Source of the DNA: Canna indica
Lineage: Eukaryota > Streptophyta > Magnoliopsida > Zingiberales > Cannaceae
Direction: 5' to 3'
Length of the DNA: 64,000 nt
NCBI GenBank assembly: GCA_034359265.1
Contig: CP136894.1
Span: forward strand, 26,752,501-26,816,500
A program made the translations under genes and the position numbers. Positions 33,384-46,230 of this stretch are shown here, piece by piece. Under the pieces are notes generated by a model. It saw only the letters and a list, made by a program, of their open reading frames with translations, did not search any database and had not been told where the DNA came from. Each line of letters starts with the position of its first letter. Within the stretch, counting starts at the first letter, position 1.

Positions 33384-34392
33384 TCATCTTAAGATCAAGA
33401 GTCAAGCTTTAAATCAAGAATCTATACATGACATCAAGATTAATCTTTCCACATGCAAACATAGATTTATAAGCTGAAATTTACATATCAAGATACAAAT
33501 CATGCATTGGCATCAAAGGAACTTAATTAAGGAAATTAATCCAAAGCTTAGATCTTAAAGAAAACATCAAGAACCTCTCTTAGGTATTTCATAGAATACT
33601 TTGAGGGCGACCAAATTCCCTCCTTGGCCGAGCACCCCTAGGGATTTCCTAGGGCTGCCGAGCCCCATGGGGGGGGGTCTTCGGGCCTCCTCTTCCATAG
33701 CAACAAAAGAAAACAACAAGAACTCGAGATTCGACGGAAAAAGCTCACAAGAACACCTCGATTTCAAGAACGGTTCAAGAACACGAAGAGAAAATCCAAG
33801 GATATGAGAGGTAAACCACTCACATGATTAGGACGAAGAAATTGGAGAAATTCCCAATCGGCGACCTCCGAATCCTACCTCAAAAGGTGTGGTGGCTCGG
33901 CTCAACCAAGGGGGAGGGGCGGCGGCTCTACCAAATCGGCGGCTTGGCTTCCAATGGAGAGGAAGGAAGGGGAAGCTTGGCTCTCGGCTTGGCTCCACTC
34001 GGCGGCTCCAAGAGAGAAGAAGGGAGGGGTGGCTGACTCCTCTCTTCTCTAGGGAGCTGCCTAGCCCTAAGGGGGGGGATTTTATAATCCCTTCCCCATC
34101 TCATCCAATTTTAACCTCCTTTAATCCGCATCCGCCTCAAATCCGGATCCAAACCCGCTAACTCTTCAACCCAAACTAACCTCATGCTAAATATAAGCAT
34201 CAATCACATGCACACTCATATGCAACATAATTTAATAAATCAAACTATATTATTATAAACCATAATTCGACTTACCCGAGCTCTCAAGCTCGCACCGGAC
34301 CATGAGTCAACTCGGCTCGACCTCGAACTAGCCCGCTAGGCTGACAATCGCAAATAATAACATAAATAAATAATAATATCTAGTATATTACA

Positions 34393-35371
34393 GAACAACA
34401 ATACCTTTCTTCTTCCCTTAAATCATACCTAAACAGGGGAACTAAGCATGATATTGAAAGCAACAAATTTCAGCATAACAACATCAATATAAGGACATGA
34501 AAATATGAAAATTTGAAACTAAAATAAAACACCCCACTTTATGAACATAAACTATCATGAATTAATTTCCTATACCCGGAGTTAAGCTTAATGGCCGAAT
34601 CTACCATTTCCTCTAATCTTTAGGGTATGGCCAAATAGATCCTATAAACTTTTCCCCCATCTGGGAAGAGGCACCCAACATTCTCTTCATCCCACACCCC
34701 AACTAGAGGTTCCACTAAATCGACCACAATACCCATTTCACCGACCTAAATATATATGTCCCACATCCTTGGGTCATTCGAACCCTAGTCCTACAAGGTG
34801 GTCATCAACCGAATGCACCTCAAATAATCCCACTAACTTAAGTTCGCGTCGAAGATAGCCGCAACATGGCCTTTCCACTAACACCTACAACCGGCCCTTA
34901 AGGGCATAGGGGTTGCCCTAACTTAGTGCCTATCAACCCTTCTCCATTTCCCCTTTGAAGAGCACCAATCTAAGAGGCAACCATAACCTGACTCGAGGAA
35001 AAGATAAATTTTCAACACCCCAAAACCTTCCCCAACACCTCGACCATGAGTACACTTAGGATACAACCACATCATGTCCCTACCCTAGACAACCGCCAAC
35101 CTGTAAAGAGTATAGGGGCTGCCCCTCTTGATCCTTATCATCAAGGCTTCACCATCCCTTCCACTAAAACCAAGTTACAAGGAATTACTTAACCTCTAAT
35201 TCTCATGGCAAATATAAAATTTATGTATGGTTTTCTTTTCCTCCCCATGACCGCCGGCCCTCCCCTAAGGGAAGAACCCTAACTAAGGGCTTCCTTAGCC
35301 CAAACTGCTATCAAGGATCCCTTCTCCAAATCACAAACAAAAACACGATAGTAGAGAACTACAAAATCAAG
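34393..35371. other. Unassigned, possibly old LTR-like sequence
   Basis: C- and A-rich sequence with no open frame of note. Composition resembles LTR leader regions. It borders the solo LTR and the miniature CACTA. Confidence 0.3.
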
Positions 35372-36404
35372 CACTACAAGAAAAATGAGCATCAGTGACG
35401 AAAATTTTGTGACGGTTAAAATCCGTCACAAACTGTGACAGATTTGTCATGGCGTGAAATGAACTTTCTTTTTTCCAAAATAGTGACAGATTTGTGACGG
35501 AAAATCCGACACAAGACGATTCCGTCACAAACCAGTCACAGAATCTTTGATCAATTTGGCCTAGAATTTTTCATAAATAGTATCAGTGACAGAATAGTGA
35601 CGGATTTCATTTTCGTCACTAATTTTTCGACACTAATCCGTCACTGAATTTTTTTCTTCATATCTGTCACAGATCCGTCACTGAGCCACCACATAATAGT
35701 GACAGGTCAGTGACAGAAATAGAATTCCGACACAAAATTAAACTAAATATTAGTAAAATAAATTTTATCATATTTAGTCCCACATGGGTTAAAAATGGTT
35801 TTTACTTATTTTTAATCATTATAAATATAATTTTTTAGTCCCATATGGATCAATTTTTTCTCTCCTAATTTTCTTAAATTTTATAAATTGACACCTCACG
35901 AGACTAAAAAGTTTACTATCATGCTATCTTTTATAATTTATTAAAAATATTATAAAAGTATAAATAATAATATAATGTAATATCATTATTGATTATTATA
36001 ATATATTATTATATTATTATATTATTATAATATATTATTATATTATTATAATATATTATTATATTATTATAATATATTATTATATTATTATAATATACTA
36101 TTATATTATAAAAAACTATAATATAATATAGTTGATATATTTTTATTAATAAAAATTATAACTAATTTCAAAATTAGTGACGAAAAATTTATTTTCGGTC
36201 ATCGACATCAGTGACGGATTTTGTGACGGAAATTTTTCCGTCACAGATTTTTGTGATGGACACATCTGTCACAAAACAGCAAATGAAACATTAGCCACAA
36301 GACTTTCAGCGACGAAAATTTCCGTCACTAATACCATTCAGTGACGAATTTTCAAGCATCAGTGACGAATTTTTTCGTCACTGGTGCCTATTTTTCTTGT
36401 GGTG
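35372..36404. mobile_element. Miniature CACTA element, 1033 bp, AAG target duplication
   Basis: Left end CACTACAAGAAAAATGAGCA and right end (reverse complement) CACCACAAGAAAAATAGGCA agree except for few bases; the last base of CACTA is C at the right end. AAG flanks both sides (35369-35371, 36405-36407). Subterminal regions are full of CAGTGACGAAAATTT / TTCCGTCAC words. There is no coding capacity; the middle contains a 21-bp AT minisatellite. Confidence 0.93.
35990..36120. repeat. 21-bp AT minisatellite
   Basis: About five near-exact copies of ATAATATATTATTATATTAT with a final T, inside the miniature CACTA. Confidence 0.85.
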
Positions 36405-37260
36405 AAGAATAAGAAAGAAATTTCCTCCCGTCCATCATCACCATGGCCGGTCACTCTACTAGGGAAATCATGCATCAAATTGGCAAACCACTCACAGAAG
36501 AAGGGGAAAAAAGGGACAAAGAAGATCTCAAGTCTTTGCGACAATTGGCTCCGTCGATGGCGAGAACTCCGGCCAAGAAATCTGGGTGTCGCCCCTCCTC
36601 CTTGCCTCGGCGTTCGTGGGGCTCTATTGGAGCCGTACGGTCGCCTCTTCCCCCTTTTATTATTATTTTTTAAAATTACAAGATTGCCCCTAAACTTAAG
36701 TTGGACCCAAAAGTCTACTTAAACTCATCCAATTTTAGTTCTGATTGAGCCCCCAGAACTCGCGCGAGCCCAACTCAGCTCCAACATTCTAAACCACTTA
36801 AACTTATATTAAATCATTGCATGTAAGGACCATATCTCCACTCGTCTCCTCCAGTGATTCACTTGGCCTGCTCCGACGCGCAACCCAGCTTTCCCACAGA
36901 AATCAAATAAATTAACTAATTTAGCACGGGTATTGCACAGTTTGTGCGAGGGGTTGGAGAAGAAGGAATTGAAGGTGGGTATTAGGGTTGGGGATTTGAG
37001 AGATTGAGGGGAACCGAGTTTAGGCTATGGTAAAATGTAAATGGATAATATTAAAAATTAATTAAAAAATAATCTAAAATTATTTTTGATCGGGGTAATC
37101 GAGTTGGGTATCGAGTTATCGGGTTCCAAAATCAGGTTTGGTCGGGTTCTACCCGATTACCCAACCCAACCCAACCCAAACTAATTGGGTCAGGTCGGGT
37201 AATCGAGTTCATTGGATTGACCCCACCCAATGAACAATCCTAATAAAGACCTCCACCGGA
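36405..37260. other. Unassigned; includes GGGTTGGGTAATCG-type repeats
   Basis: 36410-36660 is moderately GC-rich with overlapping short frames and no recognised product. 37080-37230 holds repeats of TCGGGTTGGGTA-like words in both orientations, as in Mutator-like MITE ends, but I found no clear termini. Confidence 0.35.
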
Positions 37261-40200
37261 GTAAATAGTAATAATTAGAGGCATTTTTAGATATATATTA
37301 AAAATTATCATTAAATCTATAACTTTTTTGTAGAGTTTTTTAATAATAGTTGCTAAGTGACGTAAAATATTTGCTCCATCTAAATTATTTAACCGTAATT
37401 ATTTTATTATTATAAATTAATTATCACTAAAGAAATAATCTCTTACCGTGTTTAATAGATTAATAAAATCATATTGATTCCTCAATATCTGAACAAGATT
37501 GCTTGTAGCTAGCTAGCGGGTCCTTCTCTATCAACAACCCGATCAACACCCTCACCAAAACTACTCAAAGTCTTCATCAGTAATGTGCCAAAGTTTTGGA
37601 TATTCTTTTCTGCAATTATCTTCAAACAAAACTACATAAACTACTTTCTTATTCATTATAATCCGCAGAGCACTAACTTTGGCTATTCAGTTTCTTAACT
37701 TTTACTCTTCTGATATGGCACATGATGCATTCCCACGAACAGTTTCACCTTACATTACTCATATGCATGCAACTAAACGAATCTTTATCACTTTTATATG
37801 TATTGTTCAAAGTTCAAACTTAATTATTTTCAATTTATTGCTTAATTGTGCATATTACGTTCTTTCCCCTCATCATTCTTTAATATCATATGACTATATA
37901 CATTTTATTCATAACATGTTAACAAGCATATTTTGTACACTGCCATTTTCATTGTTGCCAATGTATCGTCTCTCTACAATATACAATATCTGCAAAAATA
38001 TTGACCAAATACCACCATGATGCGTGGCCAATTTCCTAGTTTACTATTAGAATAAGATCCCCGACTACTCCTTCAATTTTTTTCAGTTTTTCTCAATACA
38101 TATCCAGCTTTTGTTTTATGCATACATTATGTACAATTTTATATATTTGCTGAACAAGAAAGTAATAAGACAAGTCTTGAATTTATCACACTGCACCACT
38201 TGTTTCTTGTACTGTTATACATGCATATTTCTATGCAAGTGTAAAGTTGCAATCAACCAAGGAAAAGCTGTTGACGTGACTCCCCTTAATTAAAGCATAA
38301 TAAAAGACTATATGCATCATAAAGTTCATATTCCCCAACCCCAAAAGCCATCACTTCTCCTCATTCCAAGAACTAGCAGCAATTAATTAACATCTTAAAG
38401 TTGAGTAGATTAATTTGCAGTCAGAATGGTTTTCTCAATGCATGCCTGTGCTTATCTTCAGGTTAACATCTACCAACTACCAAAGACAAGCGTATAAAAG
38501 GTGGCCTTCTCAAACACCAACATGACCCTCACAAAAATGGTCGCAGGTGACGCCGACGCGTCCTGTTTGATTTAATCTGTCGTCCTGGTTTTGGGGGAGA
38601 GTACTGTTCAAGTCCCTAGCTGAGTAGCTGATGGATGTATGACAAACCCTAACCCTAACCCTAAATGCTTGAAACCAGGACCTATACGCGCAGCTACATT
38701 GTACTTAAACAGCCATTCAGGTGACTATTCCCACGAGCTACAGGCGAATGCAGCTAGTGGCTCCAGTCTCTTTATGGCTCCCTTTTCCATGTTGTCTTTC
38801 CCCGGCGTTTACTTCTTGCCTTCGCTATGCTGTTCTTCTTGGGGATGGAGACGGAGTGAGTAATAAATGCCATGAAAAAGCGAGAGAAACAAAGGTTATT
38901 ACTTTGCGCATCGATCAGTTGTTCATCATAATTTATTTATTTAGATCGTTGGAACAAGAAAGAAGAACACTAAATTCTCATTTAATTCAACAACTTCATT
39001 ATTTGCGAGGCATTTTGATGAATGAGTTTGATCAAAAGTAATCTATTGCGCTGGAGATACACAGATATAGACAGAAATATAAGAGAATTTTGTGTGTGAA
39101 CTAGTGGTTAGTTAATTAATCGATTAGTAACGGTGGTTGGGTCTTTCACTTTCAAATTTAACTTTTGACATGTGATGTCGATGTTGATGCTTGAAAAGTT
39201 GTAATCAGGTGACAGTGGAAGAGGAGGAGACTATACATGATTACAGTAAAAATGATAAGATGTGGCAGCAAGCCAGCAACAGATATATTGCATCATTTAA
39301 AGGCAGTCATAATGTCAACTGTTCTGATCAAGCTGCGATCGGTCGAGTTAATTTTTGGTTCTTCGATCTGTGCGAGTAGTTGCAGCTTCAATTCATGCTA
39401 AGATTCAATATTTCATAAACACGTTTGTGCAAATTAATCAATATATCAGAAAATTAAAAGGAGAGTAAAACCAAATCTTATTGCAAACTTCTTGAATTGC
39501 TTCTAGTTCTTCAAGCTTAAAGTTTCCGACAATAAGACCAGTTAATTTTAGAATTGATATATCAAATCGTTTCTTATCGAAAGTTAACTAAGATACATGC
39601 TATGGTAGTTGATCTATTAATATATAATTAAGAACAAGGTTACCAAAGTAATTTCATGAAGAATAAATTACTATATATTGAACAATATTTAGCTATACAA
39701 AGTATATATGATAAATACTAAACTCTATGTACTCTATCATCAAGACTAATGTAGCATGTTCATAAGATCTATATATGTATATTATATATATACAAGTTCA
39801 CTTCAGAATATGAGTAAGAATAAGAAAGTTGATTTGTGGAGTAATAAATCAGAAGTAACAAGTAAAAATTCGAAGGATAAAGAAAGAAAAAGAGGCAACT
39901 TTTTGGATATATGAGTATTTTAAGTACAAGATCGATTAAATCTATGGAAAAATAGCTTATGTTTTAAAAAATAGCAAATTAGATAAAATGACCTATTCCA
40001 AAAAGTAATAATAAGGTAATCATGACAAACTTTTTAGGCTCCTGTCAGAGAAGCAAAAAAGAAACAAAAAGAGATGGATCAAGAGATCTGGTCAAAAAAC
40101 CAAATCATTACACCAATCTGCGGCCTCCTGCTCCACATGTCCCCTTTGACATTATAAACACTAGGTCAGCAAATATTTGTAAATATAACCAAGTACAACC

Positions 40201-40300
40201 CAACAATTTATTTACCAACGAACAGGGAAACAAAATTGTAAGACATGAAACCTACAAAGTCTTGAGAGCGCCGCTTACTCTCTAAATAAACCTGCAAATC
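37261..40300. other. Low-repeat region downstream of MIR166
   Basis: AT-rich sequence with little internal repetition, on the 3' side of MIR166, and likely host DNA. Short open frames (for example 37679-38020) have no recognisable features. CCCTAACCCTAACCCTAAA at 38645 is a short telomere-like word. Confidence 0.5.
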
Positions 40301-40317
40301 GAGCTATCAGATGGAAG

Positions 40318-40420
40318 CTATGATTGAGGGGAATGAAGCCTGGTCCGAGATCGATCTCTGCCACAGATGGAAGCAGCAGGCACGGCAGCCTCGAGCCAGA
40401 CAACATTCCCCTCAAAGAAA
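40318..40420 (-). ncRNA. MIR166: MIR166 precursor hairpin
   Basis: The minus strand folds into a hairpin of about 95 bases. The 3' arm (40348-40328) carries the complete 21-base miR166 sequence, beginning TCGGACCAGG and ending CATTCCCC. The 5' arm (40409-40389) carries the typical star strand GGAATGTTGTCTGGCTCGAG+G. Both arms extend with TTGAGG / CCTCAA pairing, and the loop is about 40 bases. miR166 guides cleavage of class III HD-ZIP transcription factor mRNAs and so controls leaf polarity, meristems and vascular patterning. A TATA box lies 200 bases upstream, behind a long CT-rich leader. The arms are intact, so the gene is probably expressed. It is the one clearly conserved host gene in this window. 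Confidence 0.97.
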
Positions 40421-40617
40421 AAGCTTCCTTGTTGATTCTTCGTTTCACTGAGAAGGAGGAGAAGGCGAGGAGTGGAGGAGGAGAATGAGAAAGAAAGAAT
40501 TAAAGAAAGAAGAGAAGACACAGAAATGAAAACGGCAGCAGTGGCTCAAACCCTACAACAGGTGTTAGGGATAAGACCACAACTTCATGAGATGAAGAGA
40601 GTCTCCTCTATCTCTTC

Positions 40618-40623
40618 TTTATA
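40618..40623 (-). promoter_or_regulatory. TATA box of MIR166
   Basis: Minus strand CTCCTATAAAGAAG, followed at the expected distance by a CT-rich leader (about 40530-40430) leading into the hairpin. Start of transcription is inferred near 40590. Confidence 0.6.
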
Positions 40624-40846
40624 GGAGTGCGACATCTATTGGTCCCTGTGGCAGTGCAGGCAATCATCCGCCGTTTGATTATATTTTGACGGTGGAGGGG
40701 GCAACAGCGACTGAGAGTGAAGAGGCCAAACCCTAAAGAGATAGGGATGGAGCCTATTAATTAGGGAGAGCCTTAATTAATGCGTGTCGCAGGAGAAGGA
40801 TGGAGTCTCTTTTTTTTACCCACTCAAACGCCCGGGATCTTCTGCT

Positions 40847-40852
40847 CACGTG
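40847..40852. promoter_or_regulatory. G-box upstream of MIR166
   Basis: CACGTG about 225 bases upstream of the TATA box. G-boxes bind bZIP and bHLH factors; a role here is inferred from position. Confidence 0.35.
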
Positions 40853-40899
40853 TTATTTTTGTAGGCTGTCATCATGAGATAATTATTGGGGATTTACTG

Positions 40900-42198
40900 T
40901 TCTTATGCATCTCGGTAATTACATATTTTGTATAATATTATAATATTCATGCATGAAATAATTTACAATATTACTTTGAAAAAGTAAAAAAGACCGGACC
41001 AACACGTTTAATCGGCAATAGATTCGGTCTGAATTAGTATCATAAATAGTCAAAAAGGATTAAAGAATTGTAAAATCTAACTTTGAAAAAAAAAACTTTG
41101 ATAGTCTATGTTTTCTTTTTATAATCTTTTATTTGGATGGGTTGAATTGATCAAGCCAAAAATAAGTACGCTAAATAATTGATGGCATGGCCCATAATGT
41201 CTGAGTACAATATGGGAACCTATATATGTATAAATGGTTGAGCAGTTGAGCTCCAGTAAGCTATTTTGCATATTATATTATCATTAATATAGAACCATAT
41301 ATATGAAGTAATGGTAATAAAAAAAATACAGCGAAAAAAAATAATTTAAAAAAAAATTAAATCATTCTAAAATAGTGATCTACTTTAGCAACACTCATGC
41401 AAGGATTCTATATTTTGTTCCTCTTGTAAGTTCATTCAGTGAACTCATTTCCTAATGAGCACCTGCACTTGAACATTAAATGACGACTCATAGATAATTA
41501 TGAGATCAACTACCCTTTATCGTATAAGGCATGTATCAAGTGCAATTAGTCTATTCGGAATCATCAATCCCCTAATCAGTGATCCTACGACTAGGAACAT
41601 CAATTTATGCCCAGAATCACCAAGTGCATCATGGATTCCAAGTCCCACTGGCATGATCTCATCATGACCTTGGAATCAATTACTCGGGTTCAGGGGGTTC
41701 ATCACAACCTAATATATACAAAATATAGATGCATCATATGATGAAAAATTACCTCCATATTATTCATTAACCAAAAATAATTTCTTACACATCAACATGA
41801 ATTGGCTCAAGAACGTACTATTTCTTTCAATATACTCCAATATATGAAAATTGTATAACATTAAACCCTTGGACTTCACATTCTTGACATATCATTAGAT
41901 CAAAATTTGCTTCCTCATGAATCATGTTAAAGCCACTTCTAATTAACTACATTAGATAGGTCATCAAACAAACAAACAGATGGTCGCCAAGTACATGACC
42001 TAATTAATTGAAAAATCATAATTATTTGATTAAATTAGATCAATAAACAATAAGTATTTATTTGTTTCATAGGATTAAGAGAGATATGATAAAATATGAA
42101 TTTGAATCCATTATTTGTTTAGTGCATTGATTAGAAAGAAATAGGATTATAATGCTATAAAATTAATATGATATCCGATGTACATCGAATTTTAAAGA
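40900..42198. other. Intergenic, no gene recognised
   Basis: AT-rich. 41430-41720 is a less AT-rich block (TCATCAATCCCCTAATCAGT, GTGCATCATGGATTCCAAGT) that looks like part of an old LTR, but I found no ends for it. Confidence 0.4.
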
Positions 42199-42209
42199 CA
42201 CTACAAAAA

Positions 42210-42770
42210 AAATGAAATTAGTGACAAGCTATTTTTGCCACGGTAGTGACATACAGTGACAAAGTGATGATTCAGTGACGAAAAAATGCTCGTCAACCGT
42301 TGCCACATTAGATCCGCCACTAAAAGTCATTTTTGGCTTTTGTGGCGAACTTTAACGGATTGCCACGAATTATAATATTTTTAGTGGCAAATGAAAAAGT
42401 CAAACTACCTCCATCCTATTGTGGCAAACGGGGCTTGCTGACGTCACGTATCATTTATGACAAAAAAATTTATCGTTTATTAATAAATATTTGTTATTAT
42501 TCTACCCTTTCTGAAACTCTTTCCGTGGCAAAAATATATGAAATTTGCCACTAATATCGTGTTATATTTTGCCATTAAATATCAAATATGCTATAAAATT
42601 ATTTGTTACTACATGTTTGATCCTTTGTCATTAAACGTTAAAATGAATTTGCCACTAAAACGATTGCAAATTTGGATTATTGCTACAATATTAGTGATGA
42701 TTTTGCCACAATATGTGATAATTTTGTCATAACTTTTAGAATCTATGATGAATAAATTTGCCATAAACAC
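42210..42770. repeat. Subterminal repeats, left end of CACTA-2
   Basis: Ten or more copies of TTTTGCCAC(A/T)A or TTGTGGCAAA in both orientations, with AGTGACAAAG-like variants next to the terminus. Same word family as 55390-55784. Confidence 0.75.
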
Positions 42771-44359
42771 ATAAAATTTAACAATTAACGATTCATTAAG
42801 ATAATAATCCACCTGCTAATTACAAAACCTACAACTTTAGCAGGTATACAACCATCCAACTATCAACAAATCCAAAATAAATTCAACATTAATCCAAACA
42901 CATCAAAAATAATATTGTCTGTCAACACAAAATAATCCAAAGTATCTAATATCCATTAAAAAGAAGTTACAACAAGTACACAAAATAGTTCGTACGCAAA
43001 AAAAAACTAGACAACACTGCCCTAATGAAAAGAATTGAAGTTACGGTACGTCCGCTAGGTCCACCTCATTTCTTCTTCTTTTTTCTCCTGCAAAAAAGGG
43101 AAGTAAGAACACAAGTCAAAATCATTACATCAAAGAATCAAACTAATTTAAAAATGGTACTCACTAATTTAAATCAGCTATATCAAATCTTTCATGAGTT
43201 CTCATTAATTTTTCATACATTGCTGTTATGGGTACAACTCTTTTACCATTGGGACAACCATAAGTTGGGAATGTGGTGCTAATCATGTGGTCCACCGGAA
43301 CATGCTGGAAATTGACACTGATTCTAGTTTATTATGTTGCCTTCTTTAATGGAACGTGGTGCATACATAATGAGAGAAAAAAATACATGTAGAGGCTTTT
43401 TGGATCACTAGTTTGGAATATGCTAAATCTTGCACTATTCATAGATATTGTAGAATTGACATAGCATCGGCTTCTTTTTTAGTTTATTCTCAAATTGTAA
43501 GACTGGAAATGGACATTGTATGATTATCATATTTGAAGTGAAAAAAAATATTGAGGTGGAACTGGAATTATTTTGTTTGCAAACTGTTTATGTAAACCAA
43601 CTAACCATACTAGTGTGTTGAGCTGGAACAAATAGAGAAATTCTTACCTTAGGGGCATTTTGGAGTTTCGATAACATCATCATCATTGCTTTAATCTGAG
43701 CCGACATCTCTTCTTGACATTTTTTCATCTCCTCAACTCTAATGTTTACAAGGGCTTCCTCTTTCTGTGCTTCCTCGGCTTCTATTTTTCCTTTCTCGGC
43801 TTGTTCCTTCAATGCCTGGACCCCTTTTCCCGTTTGTTCCTTTAATGCCTCAACTTCTTTTTCTGCTGATTATTTGACCACAAGTACTTCTTTCTCCGCA
43901 AGCTGAAGCTCTTTCTCCAACTGTGTCTTCTCTCGCTCAGCCAATTCTTTCTCCCTCGCAGCTAATTGTTGGACTCTCAACCCGTCAGGCTTAGGTCCCA
44001 GCCCACGAGCACGTATATAATTTTTCTTTTGTCCAAGAACCTCAGAGTATATCTTATCTTCATCAACTTCCTCGCCGGCTTCTTTTAGAGATTCAATTCT
44101 TGCCTTCGCTGTCTCCTAAAAAAAATTATAGGTTAAAACCAAAACCTATTGCAACTAATATTTTACTATATAAGGAGAATTATATATCAACTAAACTTAC
44201 ATAATTTGTCCTAGCCTGCTCATTTGACCCAATCATTCTTCTTCTTACTCCAATGAGTTTCATAGTACAATTTGGACATGGAAGGCCATAAAAATAAGAT
44301 GAACCAAAAATACATTAAGACCGCTCCATTGTATCTTTACTGGTATGTTCTAATTTATC

Positions 44360-45077
44360 CTCGTCGAGTTCTATTCAGTTCTGGAAAAAAGTAAAAACTA
44401 AACGGACCAAGCTCAGTTCTGATTTCAAAAATCAGAACAACTCATGTATTTGGGTTTCAGAATCAAAACTGAGCTGAACTTAGCTATTCTGATTTCGAGC
44501 TGTTCCGATTTCAGAATCAGAACTGAGCTCAGTTCTAATTTTAGAATCAGAACCGAGTTGAACTGAGCTAAGCTCAATTATGATTTCAGAAATTAGAACC
44601 GAGCTGAATCAGAATAGCTCAGTTTTGATTTCAGAAATCAGAACTGAGCTATCCCGATTTCGAGTTATTCTGATTTCAGAATCAGAACTGAGCTGAGCTC
44701 AGCTCAATTCTGATTTCAGAAATCAGAACAACTCTGTTCTGATTTCGAGCTGTTGTGATTTCAGAAATCAAAACAACTCATGTATTTTGGTTTCAGAATC
44801 AGAATTGAGCTAAACTGAGCTGAATCAGAACAGCTCAGTTCTGATTTCAATGGAAAGATTGAACACCTCTTTCCAACTCTACTTCAAGTATTCAGAACTG
44901 AGCTGTTCTGATTTTGAGCTATTCTGATTTCAGAAATCAGAATAGCTCAGTTCTGATTTTGAGCTGTTCTGTTTTCAAAAATCAGAACAGCTTAGTTCTG
45001 ATTTCTGAAATCAGAACAGTTCAGTTCCATTCCCTATTTTAATATTTGACTTTTTACCAATTTAAATTCTCGACGAG
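44360..45077. repeat. Dense palindrome array (CTGATTTCAGAAATCAG / CTGAGCTCAG)
   Basis: About 20 units built from TCTGATTTC(A)GAAATCAGAA and AACTGAGCTGAGCTCAG-type half-sites alternate over 44374-45030, so nearly every stretch is self-complementary. The array is bounded by CTCGTCGAG (44360-44368) and its complement CTCGACGAG (45069-45077). I found no target duplication. It lies within the ORF1 gene between coding segments. Confidence 0.9.
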
Positions 45078-46230
45078 CAAAACCCATGCTAGCTCCTATT
45101 TCCATGTATTGTAGTTTGGCAAGCACGATTGCTTCGGTTGATTTCACTTCGCATCTAAGTTGACAGAAATTTAGAAGTAAAACAACATTAGAAAATTATA
45201 AAGTAAACACCTAAGCATAAGTAATATATAACAAGTAAATATGGAGGAAAGTTATGGACATCACCTTGAATTCTTCACTATTAAATCTTTGGCACAACTG
45301 TACCCATCTATCACTGTCAATATCTAGAGGGCAGTTTTGAAGTGCTGTCTCCATTCTTCCATGTGGCAAGTAGTACATGATATGCATCCTATTTTTTTAG
45401 CTTCTATAGCAGTTGGCTAACTGCTTGTTCACCACATTTTTCACCAATTCATCTTCATCATCCATCTTAAATTTATCCTTGATTTGGAAAAAATAGTTGT
45501 TATAATATAAATAAAAGTGGTACAAATAATATAAATAAAAATGATTGCTCTATTAGTGTGTGAATTATGGAGAATAAAGTGTCCTATTAAGTTATAACTT
45601 TTGACGATTTTAATCCTTAAGTATAGTTATCAACATTTTAACCTCTAAAGGGGACACAAGTATGATTTCTTAACCAAACTTAGAGGTAAAACATGTTGAC
45701 ATTCATACTTAGAGGTTCAAAATATTGAAAGATGTAACTTAAGGGGACACTTTACCTTTATAATCTCCCACAATTTTAACTTTTCTTCTTCTGACATTTT
45801 TTTCCTAAGTAGCATATTGTAATGGAACAAAATTCCTCACAATTACGCCGCATTCAATTATCAGATAAGAGGCATCATCCCCACAAATGTGCATCCTATC
45901 TGTAGCGATCACTATATCTAGCGACGCATTGTGCTTTCTTTTTTTAGCGAGCTTGATCCCACGAGTCGGTCCCCTCGATTTTTTATTTGCGTCTTTCTTC
46001 TCAGTGTTTTCCTTCTCTCAAGTGGTATAACTTGCCTCCATATTAAGTTGATTAGACCCAACAATATTTGATTGTTCAGTTATCACAACTTCATTTTCTT
46101 TCTCTGGCCCGGTTACCAACTTATGACGGGCAGATGTAGGTCGACTCTCAATTGTTATTTGTTGTCGACTCATTCCAACATTTCGAGCTATGACGAACAA
46201 GTTGTTGCAGTCGTTTTGCTTTTTTTATTA

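Larger units (their letters stand above)
21279..34392 (-). repeat. Solo LTR of the gypsy family, split by CACTA-1
   Basis: The LTR occupies 21279-23009 and 33387-34392, about 2.74 kb, with CACTA-1 and one copy of its TCA duplication between. It starts TGTCACGCCCCAA and ends CTAGTATATTACA, as the LTR at 6709-9323 does. GAACA flanks both sides (21274-21278 and 34393-34397), so it is a complete LTR left by recombination between two LTRs of one element. The TATA box is at 34086-34080 on the minus strand. Confidence 0.9.

Noticed and set aside
34785..34805. TCATTCGAACCC, resembling a tRNA T-loop
   Set aside because: The flanking bases do not form the five-pair T-stem and no acceptor or anticodon arm can be placed.
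37679..38020. 113-codon frame in the low-repeat region
   Set aside because: AT-rich, no domain or signal; probably chance.
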